Translations under genes and position numbers: made by a program
Source of the DNA: Betaproteobacteria bacterium
Lineage (GTDB): Bacteria > Pseudomonadota > Gammaproteobacteria > Burkholderiales > Ga0077523
Direction of reading: 5' to 3'
Length of the DNA stretch: 49,345 bases
Assembly (NCBI GenBank): GCA_016125475.1
Contig: WGLR01000016.1
Span: 1 to 49,345 of the forward strand
The notes under the pieces: model-generated
Seen by the model: only the letters and a program-made list of their open reading frames with translations
Told to the model about the DNA's origin: nothing
Databases searched by the model: none
In this document: piece after piece, positions 28,801 to 37,009 of the stretch
How the letters are laid out: the number at the start of each line of letters is the position of its first letter
How positions within the stretch are numbered: position 1 is the stretch's first letter

Positions 28801-29856
28801 ATGGCGATCAAGGCGCTGGTGTTGTTCGACCACGAGCCGTTCACCGAATTGCTGCTTGGTCTGCTGCCCGAACTCGACGACGACGTCGACGTCCGCCTGA
28901 TGACGCATTCGAGTCCCGGTGCCCTGGGCTCGCGCGACCTCGAGGGCGTCCGGTTGCTGCTCTGCGACCTGCGAACGTCCGCCAGCGACGCATTCGTGCC
29001 ACTCGTCGAGATCACGCGACGCCATCCCGACCTCGCGGTCGTCGTGTTCGGTTCGGAGGACGACCTCGTTTCGGCACAGCGGTTCCAGCAGCACCAGCGG
29101 ATCACCTGCATCCCGAAGAGCTACGGGCGCGAGACGCTCGTGCCCGCCCTTCGGCTCGTGCTCTCGTCGGATTCCGGGGATGCGGAACTCGGGACGGAGT
29201 TCTCGCTCGCCCGCGAAGGGGGCGAGTCCGGCGCCGTGCCTTCCTTGCGCGACCTGGGCCTCACCGATGCGGAATCCGACGTGCTGCGCCTGGCGGCCCA
29301 GGGCAAGACCAATCACGAGATCGCCCTCGCGCTCGGCAAGAGCGAGGGAACCGTGCGTATCCAGATGAGTGCGATCCTGCGCAAGCTGAAGGTTCGCAAC
29401 CGCAGCGAGGCGATCATCGTCGCGATGCGTGTGATCAAGGTCGTCCGTTCGCAGATCGAGCACGCCCAGCGCGATGAACTGGATATCGGTTTTCTCCTGC
29501 CGCACATGGAGTACCGGCGTTATCCGGCCGGCCATGCGGTCTTCCACAAGGGCGATATCGCCGACGAGTTGTATCTCATCCAGCGCGGGCGCGTGAGCCT
29601 GCCCGAGATCGGCAAGGAACTGAAGGAACACGATCTGTTCGGCGAGATCGGAATCTTCGCTCCGGATCACAAGCGCACGTGCAGTGCGGTGTGCGCGACC
29701 GACGTGGACCTGTTCGCGCTGAGCGAGGACAAGGTCAAGCAGGCCTATTACCTCAACCCCGGGTTTGCCATGTTCGTGCTGAACGTGATCACGACGCGCC
29801 TGCTCGGTCGCAACGAGGGACTGCTCCAGGCAGGTCACTCGCTCCCGTCCGCCTGA
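28801..29856 (+). CDS. Receiver-like / LuxR HTH / cyclic-nucleotide-binding fusion regulator
   Basis: The 351-residue protein has a receiver-like domain (1-122; Asp10, candidate phosphosite Asp56 in LLLCDLRT, Lys106), a LuxR helix-turn-helix (about 151-212; LTDAESDVLRLAAQGKTNHE and SEGTVRIQMSAILRKL) and a C-terminal cNMP-binding fold (about 232-338; KGDIADELYLIQRGRVSL and GEIGIFAPDHKRT). It probably controls transcription in answer to phosphorylation and a bound nucleotide. Having the cNMP domain after the DNA-binding domain is the reverse of Crp. Only one of the two N-terminal receiver acids is clear. The diguanylate cyclase just upstream may be a functional partner; targets are unknown. Confidence 0.85.
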   Translation: MAIKALVLFDHEPFTELLLGLLPELDDDVDVRLMTHSSPGALGSRDLEGVRLLLCDLRTSASDAFVPLVEITRRHPDLAVVVFGSEDDLVSAQRFQQHQRITCIPKSYGRETLVPALRLVLSSDSGDAELGTEFSLAREGGESGAVPSLRDLGLTDAESDVLRLAAQGKTNHEIALALGKSEGTVRIQMSAILRKLKVRNRSEAIIVAMRVIKVVRSQIEHAQRDELDIGFLLPHMEYRRYPAGHAVFHKGDIADELYLIQRGRVSLPEIGKELKEHDLFGEIGIFAPDHKRTCSAVCATDVDLFALSEDKVKQAYYLNPGFAMFVLNVITTRLLGRNEGLLQAGHSLPSA

Positions 29857-30413
29857 GGTTCCGACCTCCCCCGGCCGTCCGGTCGCGTCGCCCGTCCCCC
29901 GGGTCACCTGGCGCGCCGCCGGGCGCCTTCATCCGTATGTCATTCCGCGTATGGCCCCGATGCCGGTCCGCGCGCAGACTCGTCTCCGGTTCGCTCGAGA
30001 GAGCGGGCCGGCGCCGCCGCCCGTGCGTACGTGCCGTCGTGCATCGCCTGCGCGGGCGGGCCGCTGCCGCATCACACACCGCGAGTTCTCCCCTTCCGCT
30101 CCTTCGTGCCGGCAGGCCGGCCCGTATGGAGCGGCTTTTTTTGGGCGGGCGATCTCGCTCGTGCCCACACTGCCGGCCGTACGGGGCGGACGCACATGCC
30201 CGCGGTGCCGACCACCGGACCTTGCGCGGTATGACGTTGCTCGTATGGCGGCGCACCCGCCCGATCCGGATACTGCGAACCGTAGCCAGTCTTATCTCTC
30301 TTCCCTCTTCGGGCGCCGGTTCGGCGCCTCTTTTTTTTGTGTTCTCCACCGGCCACTGTCGCGCCGGAGCGCCGTGCTATTCTCGATCGAGAAACCACTG
30401 CGGGAGGTGCGGG
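29857..30413. other. 557-base gene-free spacer
   Basis: No convincing protein gene is seen here. The frame of the next gene happens to stay open upstream through this stretch, but that part has arginine- and proline-rich shadow composition. The spacer holds a T7 run at 30136-30142 behind a weak GC stem and a strong intrinsic terminator at 30312-30338. A small RNA ending at the second terminator is possible. Confidence 0.6.
30312..30338 (+). terminator. Intrinsic terminator before the enolase-superfamily gene
   Basis: GGCGCCG (30312-30318) pairs with CGGCGCC (30322-30328) around a GTT loop, followed by TC and eight T residues (30331-30338). It is an excellent terminator on the + strand but lies about 456 bases after the nearest upstream gene and 75 before the next, so what transcript it ends is unclear. 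Confidence 0.85.
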
Positions 30414-31589
30414 ATGAGTCGCATCGACAGGGTCGAAGTGCATGTGTTCCAGTTCGATGCGCCCAATCTTGCGCCCGCGGGGGGCGGTGCGGTGGGCGCA
30501 CTGCACTATCGCAAGGGGGCGTCCGCCCGGCTCACGAAGTATGCGGTGGTCATCCGCACCGACAACGGACTCCGTGGGGAGTACGTGACCCACTGGGTGG
30601 GGTCTTCGGCGGCGCTCGGATCCACGCTGATGCTCGCCCCTTACCTCGTGGGGCGCGAAGCCGAACGGCGCGAGGGCATCTACGACGACCTCAAGCGTGA
30701 AGCGCGACAGTTCGATCACATGGGCCATGGTCCGCTCGACATCGCCCTCTGGGATCTCGCCGGGCGGAAATACGGCGTGTCGGTGGCGGAACTGCTCGGC
30801 GCACACCGTACGCGGCTACCTGCCTATGCCTCCACCTATCACGGAAGCCGCGGTGACGGCGGGCTCGACTGCAAGGAGGCGTTCGCCGACTTCGCGGTCG
30901 AGTGCCTGGACATGGGGTATCGTGCGTTCAAGATCCACGGCTGGAACGACGGGAACCGGCACGAGGAGGCCGAGAACCTCACGTTCGTCCGCCGGCGTGT
31001 CGGCGATGCGATGGATCTCATGATCGATCCGGCCTGCGAACTGCGCACGTTCGCGGACGCCCTGTACGTCGGGCGGGCGTGCGACGACGCCGGCTATTTC
31101 TGGTTCGAGGATCCGTTCCGGGACGGCGGGGTGTCCGCCTACGCCCACCGGAAGCTCCGGCAGTTCCTGCGTACCCCGATCCTGCAGACCGAGCACGTGC
31201 GCGGTGTCGAGCCCAAGGCCGATTTCCTGATCGCCGAGGGCACGGACTTCCTGCGGGTCGACCCGGAGTACGACATGGGCATCACCGGGTGCATGAAGAT
31301 CGCGCACATCGCGGAAGGATTCGGTGTCGACTGCGAAGTCCACGCGTGCGGCCCCGCCCACCGTATCTGCATGGCGGCCATGCGCAACAGCAACTTCTAC
31401 GAGATCGCGCTCGTCGGGCCCGACATGCCCAATGCGGTCCCTCCGGTGTATCGCTGTGGTTACGGCGACCAGCTCGACGCGATCGGCCGCGACGGATGCG
31501 TGCCGGTTCCGTCCGGACCGGGCCTCGGCGTGGACTACGACTGGGACTTCATCGCGGCCAACCGGACGGCCCTGCACGTGTTCGAATAG
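30414..31589 (+). CDS. Enolase-superfamily (mandelate racemase / sugar-acid dehydratase-like) enzyme
   Basis: The 391-residue protein has the capping domain (1-130) and a TIM-barrel domain. Metal ligands are Asp205 (MIDPACEL), Glu232 (WFEDPF) and Glu260 (QTEHVRG); Lys173 and His175 (AFKIHGW) and His310 (CEVHACGPAH) are candidate acid-base residues. Members abstract the proton next to a carboxylate, usually to dehydrate a sugar acid; the actual substrate cannot be read from sequence. GGGAGG six bases before the ATG supports the start. It stands tail to tail with the RraA-like gene. Confidence 0.88.
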   Translation: MSRIDRVEVHVFQFDAPNLAPAGGGAVGALHYRKGASARLTKYAVVIRTDNGLRGEYVTHWVGSSAALGSTLMLAPYLVGREAERREGIYDDLKREARQFDHMGHGPLDIALWDLAGRKYGVSVAELLGAHRTRLPAYASTYHGSRGDGGLDCKEAFADFAVECLDMGYRAFKIHGWNDGNRHEEAENLTFVRRRVGDAMDLMIDPACELRTFADALYVGRACDDAGYFWFEDPFRDGGVSAYAHRKLRQFLRTPILQTEHVRGVEPKADFLIAEGTDFLRVDPEYDMGITGCMKIAHIAEGFGVDCEVHACGPAHRICMAAMRNSNFYEIALVGPDMPNAVPPVYRCGYGDQLDAIGRDGCVPVPSGPGLGVDYDWDFIAANRTALHVFE

Positions 31590-31662
31590 CCGGGGATCCC
31601 GTGGTCGGGGGCATCCGTATCGGCAGGGTTCCCGATGGGCGGAGCGCTTCCCGCAGGCCGCG

Positions 31663-32313
31663 TCAGCGCTTCGTCTGCAGGCCGTGATAGCCGAAGCGTG
31701 CGCGTGCCTCCCGCAGCGAGGCGCCCTGCTCGATCGCTTCCAGGATCCGCCGTTCGGCCTCTTCGATCTCCTGCGCGACCTCCAGCACCCGGGTGGCATG
31801 GTCCCGGGGAATCCTCACGACGCCGGTGTCGTCGGCGAGCATGATGTCCCCCGGTGCGACATGTTCGTTAGCGATCGAGACGGGTTCGTTCACGGACTCG
31901 ACCTCGACGCGGTCCTTGCCGGTGATCATCGAGAAGCTCCGCGTGAAGATCGGGTAGCGCAGTTCGCGGATTCTGGGCAGATCGCGACACGCCCCGTCGA
32001 TGACCGTGCCCGCGATGCCCTTGCGCACCGCCAGCACGGTCATGATGTCGCCCCAGACCGTCCCGGTCGGGCGTCCCGCATTGTCGATCACGACCATGTG
32101 TGCGGGCGTGACGTCGTCGAGGAAGTCGCCCACCGAGCCCCGCCCGGGCCCGCGCGGGCGGTAGCGCACGGTGAACGCGTAGCCGCAGGCCCGCGTCCCG
32201 TGATTGATCGGCACGATCCCGACGCACCCGCCCGTGAGTCCGAGGCGGTCCAGGGCGTCGGAGACTGTCGTCGTGTCCAGGGCCCGGAATCGGGCCAGAA
32301 GGTCGTCGCTCAT
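31663..32313 (-). CDS. RraA-like / 4-hydroxy-4-methyl-2-oxoglutarate aldolase family protein
   Basis: The 216-residue protein matches the RraA fold, which includes RNase E inhibitors and class II pyruvate aldolases. It reads ALDTTTVSDALDRLGLTGGC at the start, WGDIMTVLAVRKGIAGTVID in the middle, and Arg110-Asp111 in GACRDLPRIRE, the pair used for metal and substrate binding in the aldolases; this and the setting favour an aldolase of a 4-hydroxy-2-oxoacid. The ATG at 32313 is preferred; 32337 is also possible. It diverges from the acyl-CoA dehydrogenase gene. Confidence 0.85.
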   Translation of the reverse strand: MSDDLLARFRALDTTTVSDALDRLGLTGGCVGIVPINHGTRACGYAFTVRYRPRGPGRGSVGDFLDDVTPAHMVVIDNAGRPTGTVWGDIMTVLAVRKGIAGTVIDGACRDLPRIRELRYPIFTRSFSMITGKDRVEVESVNEPVSIANEHVAPGDIMLADDTGVVRIPRDHATRVLEVAQEIEEAERRILEAIEQGASLREARARFGYHGLQTKR

Positions 32314-32538
32314 GGTTCGGACACCCTGTGTTGACATGGCACGCATGCTAGCGCGGACGACGAGGCGGGTCACGGGCGAACGTGCGCAGGCGCTCCCGGG
32401 GAGGGTCCCCGGCTGCCGCGAAGGCCGGCTTCGCGATTCTCGAATTCCCCGGTCCCGCAATTCTGCGACCATACGCGCCTTGCGAACCCCCACCTTCCCG
32501 CCTCCGTGGCGGGCTGCCCGGATGCGAGGACTCCGATC

Positions 32539-33702
32539 ATGAAACAGCAAGCGGCCGACGGTCACGCGAGCATTCGCGATGCGATACGCGATCTTTGCGG
32601 ACAGTTTCCGGCGGAATACTTCCGCCGCGTGGACGAGAAGCGCGGCTATCCCGAGGAGTTCGTGGATGCACTCACGAAGGCCGGCTGGCTCGCCGCGCTG
32701 ATTCCCGAGGAGTATGGCGGGTCCGGTCTGGGCCTCGCCGAAGCATCCGTGATCATGGAGGAGATCAACCGCTGCGGCGGGAACTCCGGAGCGTGCCACG
32801 GGCAGATGTACAACATGGGCACGCTGCTGCGTCACGGCTCGGCCGAGCAGAAGGCGCGTTACCTGCCGAAGATCGCGAGCGGCGAACTGCGGCTCCAGTC
32901 GATGGCGGTCACCGAGCCGACGACCGGGACGGACACCACGAAGATCAAGACCACGGCGGTGCGTCGCGGCGACCGCTACGTGGTGAACGGCCAGAAGGTC
33001 TGGATTTCCCGGGTCCAGCACTCGGACCTCATGATCCTGCTCGCGAGGACGACCCCGATTGCCGAGGTCGCCCGCAAGGCGGACGGCATGTCCATCTTCA
33101 TCGTCGACCTGCGAGACGCGGTCGGCAACGGCCTCACCGTGCAGCCGATCGCGAACATGGTGAACCACGAGACCAACGAGCTCTTCTTCGAAGACCTCGA
33201 GATCCCCGCCGAGAACCTGATCGGCGAGGAGGGCAGGGGCTTCCGCTACATTCTCGACGGACTCAATGCCGAGCGCGTGCTCATCGCGGCCGAATGCATC
33301 GGTGACGGCTACTGGTTCATCGACAAGGTCACGAAATATGCGAACGAACGTGTCGTGTTCGGACGCCCGATCGGTCAGAACCAGGGCGTGCAGTTCCCGA
33401 TCGCCGAAGCCTTCATCAAACTCGAGGCCGCGAACCTCATGCGATTTCGTGCGTGCACCCTTTTCGATGCGCACGAGCCCTGCGGTGCCGAGGCGAACAT
33501 GGCGAAGTACCTGGCCGCCAAGGCCTCGTGGGAGGCGGCCAACGCCTGCCTGCAGTATCACGGCGGCTTCGGGTTCGCCGCCGAGTACGACGTCGAGCGC
33601 AAGTTCCGGGAGACGCGCCTGTACCAGGTTGCGCCCATCTCGACGAACCTCATTCTCTCGTACGTCGCCGAGCACGTGCTCGGCCTGCCCAGATCGTTCT
33701 GA
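32539..33702 (+). CDS. Acyl-CoA dehydrogenase
   Basis: The 387-residue flavoprotein oxidises an acyl-CoA to the 2-enoyl-CoA and passes electrons to electron-transfer flavoprotein. It has IPEEYGGSGLGLAEASVIME, SMAVTEPTTGTDTTKIK and HGGFGFAAEYDVERKF. The usual catalytic glutamate near the C-terminus (in a YEGT-like motif) is replaced by a VAPIST stretch, but GLNAERVLIA carries a glutamate at the place used by isovaleryl-CoA and long-chain enzymes. GAGGA at 32526-32530 supports the start. An acyl-CoA dehydrogenase also occurs in the itaconate gene set of Pseudomonas. Confidence 0.92.
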   Translation: MKQQAADGHASIRDAIRDLCGQFPAEYFRRVDEKRGYPEEFVDALTKAGWLAALIPEEYGGSGLGLAEASVIMEEINRCGGNSGACHGQMYNMGTLLRHGSAEQKARYLPKIASGELRLQSMAVTEPTTGTDTTKIKTTAVRRGDRYVVNGQKVWISRVQHSDLMILLARTTPIAEVARKADGMSIFIVDLRDAVGNGLTVQPIANMVNHETNELFFEDLEIPAENLIGEEGRGFRYILDGLNAERVLIAAECIGDGYWFIDKVTKYANERVVFGRPIGQNQGVQFPIAEAFIKLEAANLMRFRACTLFDAHEPCGAEANMAKYLAAKASWEAANACLQYHGGFGFAAEYDVERKFRETRLYQVAPISTNLILSYVAEHVLGLPRSF

Positions 33703-33934
33703 GCGGAAAATCCCGTTCGGGCCGATTGTGTGAAAATCGGCCCCGGACGTCTCGACGACTGTTCGGCCCTGCGGCACGATTCGCGGGGGCCGGGCGCGCC
33801 GGGGCCAGGCGGGGCGTGGGGTGTCCGGTATCCGCGGCACCTGTCGCAGGCGGTCGGCCTTATCGGGCCGGGCGTCCTGGGTCGCCCCATCACGAACACC
33901 GGGAGATCCCGGAAAAAAGGAGTGCAGCAAACCC

Positions 33935-34726
33935 ATGAGAATCACTCACAAAGATCTGCTGAAGATGCGTCAGTCGGGAGACAGGATCACGATGATCTCC
34001 TGCTACGACGCGAGTTTCGCCGGGCTGTGCGAGGCGGCAGGGGTCGAAGTCTTTCTGGTCGGCGATTCGCTCGGAATGGTGATGCAGGGCAACGACTCGA
34101 CGCTCGCGGTCTCCATGGACGACATGATCTATCACACGCGCTGCGTCGCCCGCGGCAGCCAGCGCGCGATGATCGTGGGTGATCTGCCCTTCGGCAGCTA
34201 TCAGGTGAGTCCGCAGCAGGCATTCGAGAACGCGGCGCGGCTGCTCGCGGCGGGAGCGCAGATCGTCAAGCTCGAAGGCGGCGCGATCATGGCGGACACC
34301 GTGGCGTTCCTCGTGCAGCGTGGCGTCCCGGTCATGGGTCACCTGGGCCTGACGCCCCAGTCCGTCCACCAGCTCGGCGGCTATCGCGTACAGGGCAAGA
34401 CGGACGAGACGGCCCGGCAGATCCTCGATGACGCGAAGGCTCTCGAGCGTGCGGGTGCCGCCGCCATCGTGCTCGAGTGCGTCCCGTCCGCACTCGGCAA
34501 GCAGATCACCGAAGCGCTCACGATCCCGACGATCGGCATCGGCGGCGGGCCCGACTGTTCCGGCCAGATCCTGATCCTGCAGGACATGCTGGACATCTTC
34601 CCGGGCAAGAAGGCGAAGTTCGTGAAGAATTTCATGGCCGGTGCCGGTTCCAATCAGGAGGCGGTCGCCAACTTCGTGCGCGAGGTGAAGTCCGGCGCTT
34701 TCCCGAGCCCGGAGTACTGCTTCTAA
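33935..34726 (+). CDS. panB: 3-methyl-2-oxobutanoate hydroxymethyltransferase-like (PanB)
   Basis: PanB adds a hydroxymethyl group from methylene-tetrahydrofolate to 2-oxoisovalerate in pantothenate synthesis. The 263-residue protein has VFLVGDSLGMVMQGNDSTL, VKLEGG, GHLGLTPQSVHQLGGYRVQG and the IVLECVP motif with the catalytic glutamate. It departs from typical PanB at GIGGGPDCSGQ (usually GAGxxCDGQ) and QDMLDI. panC is not beside it, and the neighbours are catabolic, so a paralogue acting on another 2-oxoacid is possible. AAGGAG lies 12 bases before the ATG. Confidence 0.85.
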   Translation: MRITHKDLLKMRQSGDRITMISCYDASFAGLCEAAGVEVFLVGDSLGMVMQGNDSTLAVSMDDMIYHTRCVARGSQRAMIVGDLPFGSYQVSPQQAFENAARLLAAGAQIVKLEGGAIMADTVAFLVQRGVPVMGHLGLTPQSVHQLGGYRVQGKTDETARQILDDAKALERAGAAAIVLECVPSALGKQITEALTIPTIGIGGGPDCSGQILILQDMLDIFPGKKAKFVKNFMAGAGSNQEAVANFVREVKSGAFPSPEYCF

Positions 34727-34757
34727 CCCTCGTCCTCCGGGATGGAGCAGTTGCCTG

Positions 34758-34786
34758 GCGGGCCTTCGCGATCTGCGAAGGCCCGC
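34758..34786 (+). terminator. Twelve-pair hairpin after panB
   Basis: GCGGGCCTTCGC (34758-34769) pairs perfectly with GCGAAGGCCCGC (34775-34786) around GATCT. The following TTGCCCATTT is only partly T-rich. It lies 31 bases after panB and about 105 before the LysR ATG, and probably ends or slows the panB transcript. Confidence 0.6.
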
Positions 34787-34891
34787 TTGCCCATTTGCCG
34801 ATTGCCGAACGCTGCCGCCGTTCGCCATACTCCCGTGCGTTCATCCCGAAGGCCAGGCGCCCCGGCGGCCGCGCCTGCACAAGACTCCGGC

Positions 34892-35779
34892 ATGCTTCCC
34901 GACATCGTTTCATTGTCCCTCTTCGCGGCTGTCGCGGAAATGCGAAGCATCACGAAGGCCGCGGAATCGCAGCACATCGCGCTCGCGGCGGCCAGCCGCC
35001 GGATCGCGATGCTTGAAAGCCAGTTCGGCGTGCGCCTGCTCGACCGGACCGCGCGGGGCGCGGAGCTCACTGCCGCGGGGCGGGCCGCGCTCTACCACGT
35101 CCGGCGCATACTGAGCCAGGTGGAGGAGATGCGGTCCGAACTGTCGCAGCATGCGGACGGGTCGCGCGGCCACGTGCGCATCCAGGCGAGCCAGTCGGCC
35201 ATCGCACAGTTCCTCGCGGACGATCTGGCTTCGTTCGCACGCGAGATCCCGAACGTGGTCATCGCGCTCGAGGAAAAGGCGAGTGGCGAGATCGCACAGG
35301 GCCTCCGCGAGGGCGCCACGGATGTGGGCGTCGTCATGGACGGTACCGCCCTCGACGGCCTGCAGACCTTCGACTACGCCGTGGACAGGCTCGTGGCCCT
35401 CGTGCCGCGGGATCACCCGCTGCGTGGCAGGAGCGTGGCATTCTCGGCGCTGCTCGACTGCGACATCGTCGGTCTCGACAGCGGCACCGCCCTCACGCGG
35501 CTGCTCGTCGACCAGGCCGCCGCCGCGCGGAGGCCGCTGCGCCTGCGTGTGCAGGTGATGAGTTTCGCGGCCGTGACGCGCATGGTCGAGGCGGGTCTCG
35601 GGATCGGGATCCTGCCCGAAGGCGCGGCGCGGCCGGTCATTCCAGGGATGAAGGTCCGACTGCTCCGTCTGAGCGACGCCTGGGCCGCACGCAGGATGTT
35701 CGTGACGGTTCGCGACTACCAGGCGCTGCCCGCGATCACGCGGCGGCTGGTGGACCACCTGACCCGACGCCCGTCGTGA
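34892..35779 (+). CDS. LysR-family regulator, likely of the C5-dicarboxylate cluster
   Basis: The 295-residue protein has a LysR helix-turn-helix with AEMRSITKAAESQHIALAAA and LESQFGVRLLDRTARGAEL, then the effector domain with GHVRIQASQSAIAQFL. The ATG at 34892 is used; the frame is open 150 bases upstream without family resemblance. It lies 51 bases before the CoA-transferase gene on the same strand. In Pseudomonas and Salmonella a LysR protein (RipR/ItcR type) governs itaconate genes; by position this is a candidate counterpart, but identity is not shown. Confidence 0.9.
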   Translation: MLPDIVSLSLFAAVAEMRSITKAAESQHIALAAASRRIAMLESQFGVRLLDRTARGAELTAAGRAALYHVRRILSQVEEMRSELSQHADGSRGHVRIQASQSAIAQFLADDLASFAREIPNVVIALEEKASGEIAQGLREGATDVGVVMDGTALDGLQTFDYAVDRLVALVPRDHPLRGRSVAFSALLDCDIVGLDSGTALTRLLVDQAAAARRPLRLRVQVMSFAAVTRMVEAGLGIGILPEGAARPVIPGMKVRLLRLSDAWAARRMFVTVRDYQALPAITRRLVDHLTRRPS

Positions 35780-35830
35780 AGTCGTGACAACGAGGCAGCC
35801 GATGCCCCGCTCCGCAGCAAAGAGGAACGC

Positions 35831-37009
35831 ATGAGACCACTCGAAGGCATTACCGTCCTGGCCCTGGAACACGTCATCGCCGGGCCCTTCTGCACCCGCC
35901 AGCTCGCCGACCTCGGCGCGCGCGTCATCAAGATCGAACGACCTCGGGTCGGTGATCCCGCACGGGCCTACGACGAGCGCGTGCACGGCATGTCCTCGCA
36001 CTTCGTCTGGACCAACCGCTCGAAGGAGAGCCTCACGCTCGATCTCAAGCATCCCGAGGCGGACGTGATCATGCAGAAGCTCCTCGCCCGGTCGGACGTG
36101 CTGATCCAGAACCTCGCACCCGGAGCGGCGGCGCGCATGGGGTACTCCTACGAAGCGCTGTCACCGAACTACCCGAGACTCATCGTCTGCGACATCTCCG
36201 GCTACGGGGCCGACGGTCCTTACCGTGACAAGAAGGCCTACGATCTCCTCGTGCAGAGCGAGTCGGGGCTGCTCTCCATCACGGGCACGCCGGACAGCCC
36301 CGCGAAGGCAGGCTGTTCGATCGTGGACATTTCGGCCGGCATGTACGCGTTCACGAACATCCTCGCGGCGATCATCCAGCGCGGCAAGACCGGCCGGGGC
36401 ACGCGCATCGACATCTCGATGCTCGAGTCCATGGGCGAGTGGATGAGCTTCCCGCTCTACTACGCCTACGACGGTCAGACGCCGCCGGTCCGGGCCGGTG
36501 CGTCGCACGCGACGATCTATCCCTACGGACCCTTCCCAGCCGGGGACGGGAAGGTCGTGATGCTGGGCCTGCAGAACGAGCGCGAGTGGGCGATCTTCTG
36601 CGATCAGGTGCTCGGGATGCCGGAACTCAGGACCGACCCCAGATTCAACACCGGCACGAAGCGCTCCGAGGCGCGCGAGGTCCTCCGGCAGATCATCGTC
36701 GGGCGGTTCTCGGCGATGACGGCGGCCCAGGTCGTCGAACTGCTCGACCGCGCGCAGATCGGCAACGCGCGCATGAACGAGATGGCCGACGTCTGGGCGC
36801 ATCCTCAGCTCGATGCCCGTCATCGCTGGGTCGAGGTCGATTCGCCCGTCGGCAAGGTCCGCGCGATGCTGCCGCCCGGCGTGCCCGCCGACTTCGAACC
36901 GCGCATGGACGCGATTCCCGGCGTGGGACAGCACAGCGAGGCCATCCTGTCCGAACTCGGCTACGATGCGCCGACGATCGATCGGCTGCGCACGGAAGGA
37001 GTGTTCTGA
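35831..37009 (+). CDS. CaiB/BaiF family III CoA-transferase
   Basis: The 392-residue enzyme moves CoA between carboxylic acids through an aspartyl intermediate. It begins PLEGITVLALEHVIAGPFCT, has KIERPRVGDPAR and CDISGYGADGPYRDKKAYDL, and the probable catalytic aspartate in CSIVDISAGMYAF. Because it is followed at once by a CitE-type lyase and a hotdog hydratase, it is a good candidate for itaconate, mesaconate or citramalate CoA-transferase, probably using succinyl-CoA. Substrate is inferred from neighbours only. Its TGA overlaps the next ATG by one base. Confidence 0.9.
   Translation: MRPLEGITVLALEHVIAGPFCTRQLADLGARVIKIERPRVGDPARAYDERVHGMSSHFVWTNRSKESLTLDLKHPEADVIMQKLLARSDVLIQNLAPGAAARMGYSYEALSPNYPRLIVCDISGYGADGPYRDKKAYDLLVQSESGLLSITGTPDSPAKAGCSIVDISAGMYAFTNILAAIIQRGKTGRGTRIDISMLESMGEWMSFPLYYAYDGQTPPVRAGASHATIYPYGPFPAGDGKVVMLGLQNEREWAIFCDQVLGMPELRTDPRFNTGTKRSEAREVLRQIIVGRFSAMTAAQVVELLDRAQIGNARMNEMADVWAHPQLDARHRWVEVDSPVGKVRAMLPPGVPADFEPRMDAIPGVGQHSEAILSELGYDAPTIDRLRTEGVF

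Noticed and set aside
30108-30142. Second intrinsic terminator with a T7 run
   Set aside because: The only stem close to the T-run has four pairs and a 12-base loop, too weak to call.
29679-30413. Upstream extension of the enolase-superfamily frame through the spacer
   Set aside because: The extension overlaps the end of the previous gene and has no conserved content; the ATG at 30414 has a good ribosome-binding site and fits the family.
32314-33945. Upstream extension of the RraA-like frame on the - strand
   Set aside because: It is antisense to the acyl-CoA dehydrogenase and the added residues do not resemble RraA-family proteins.
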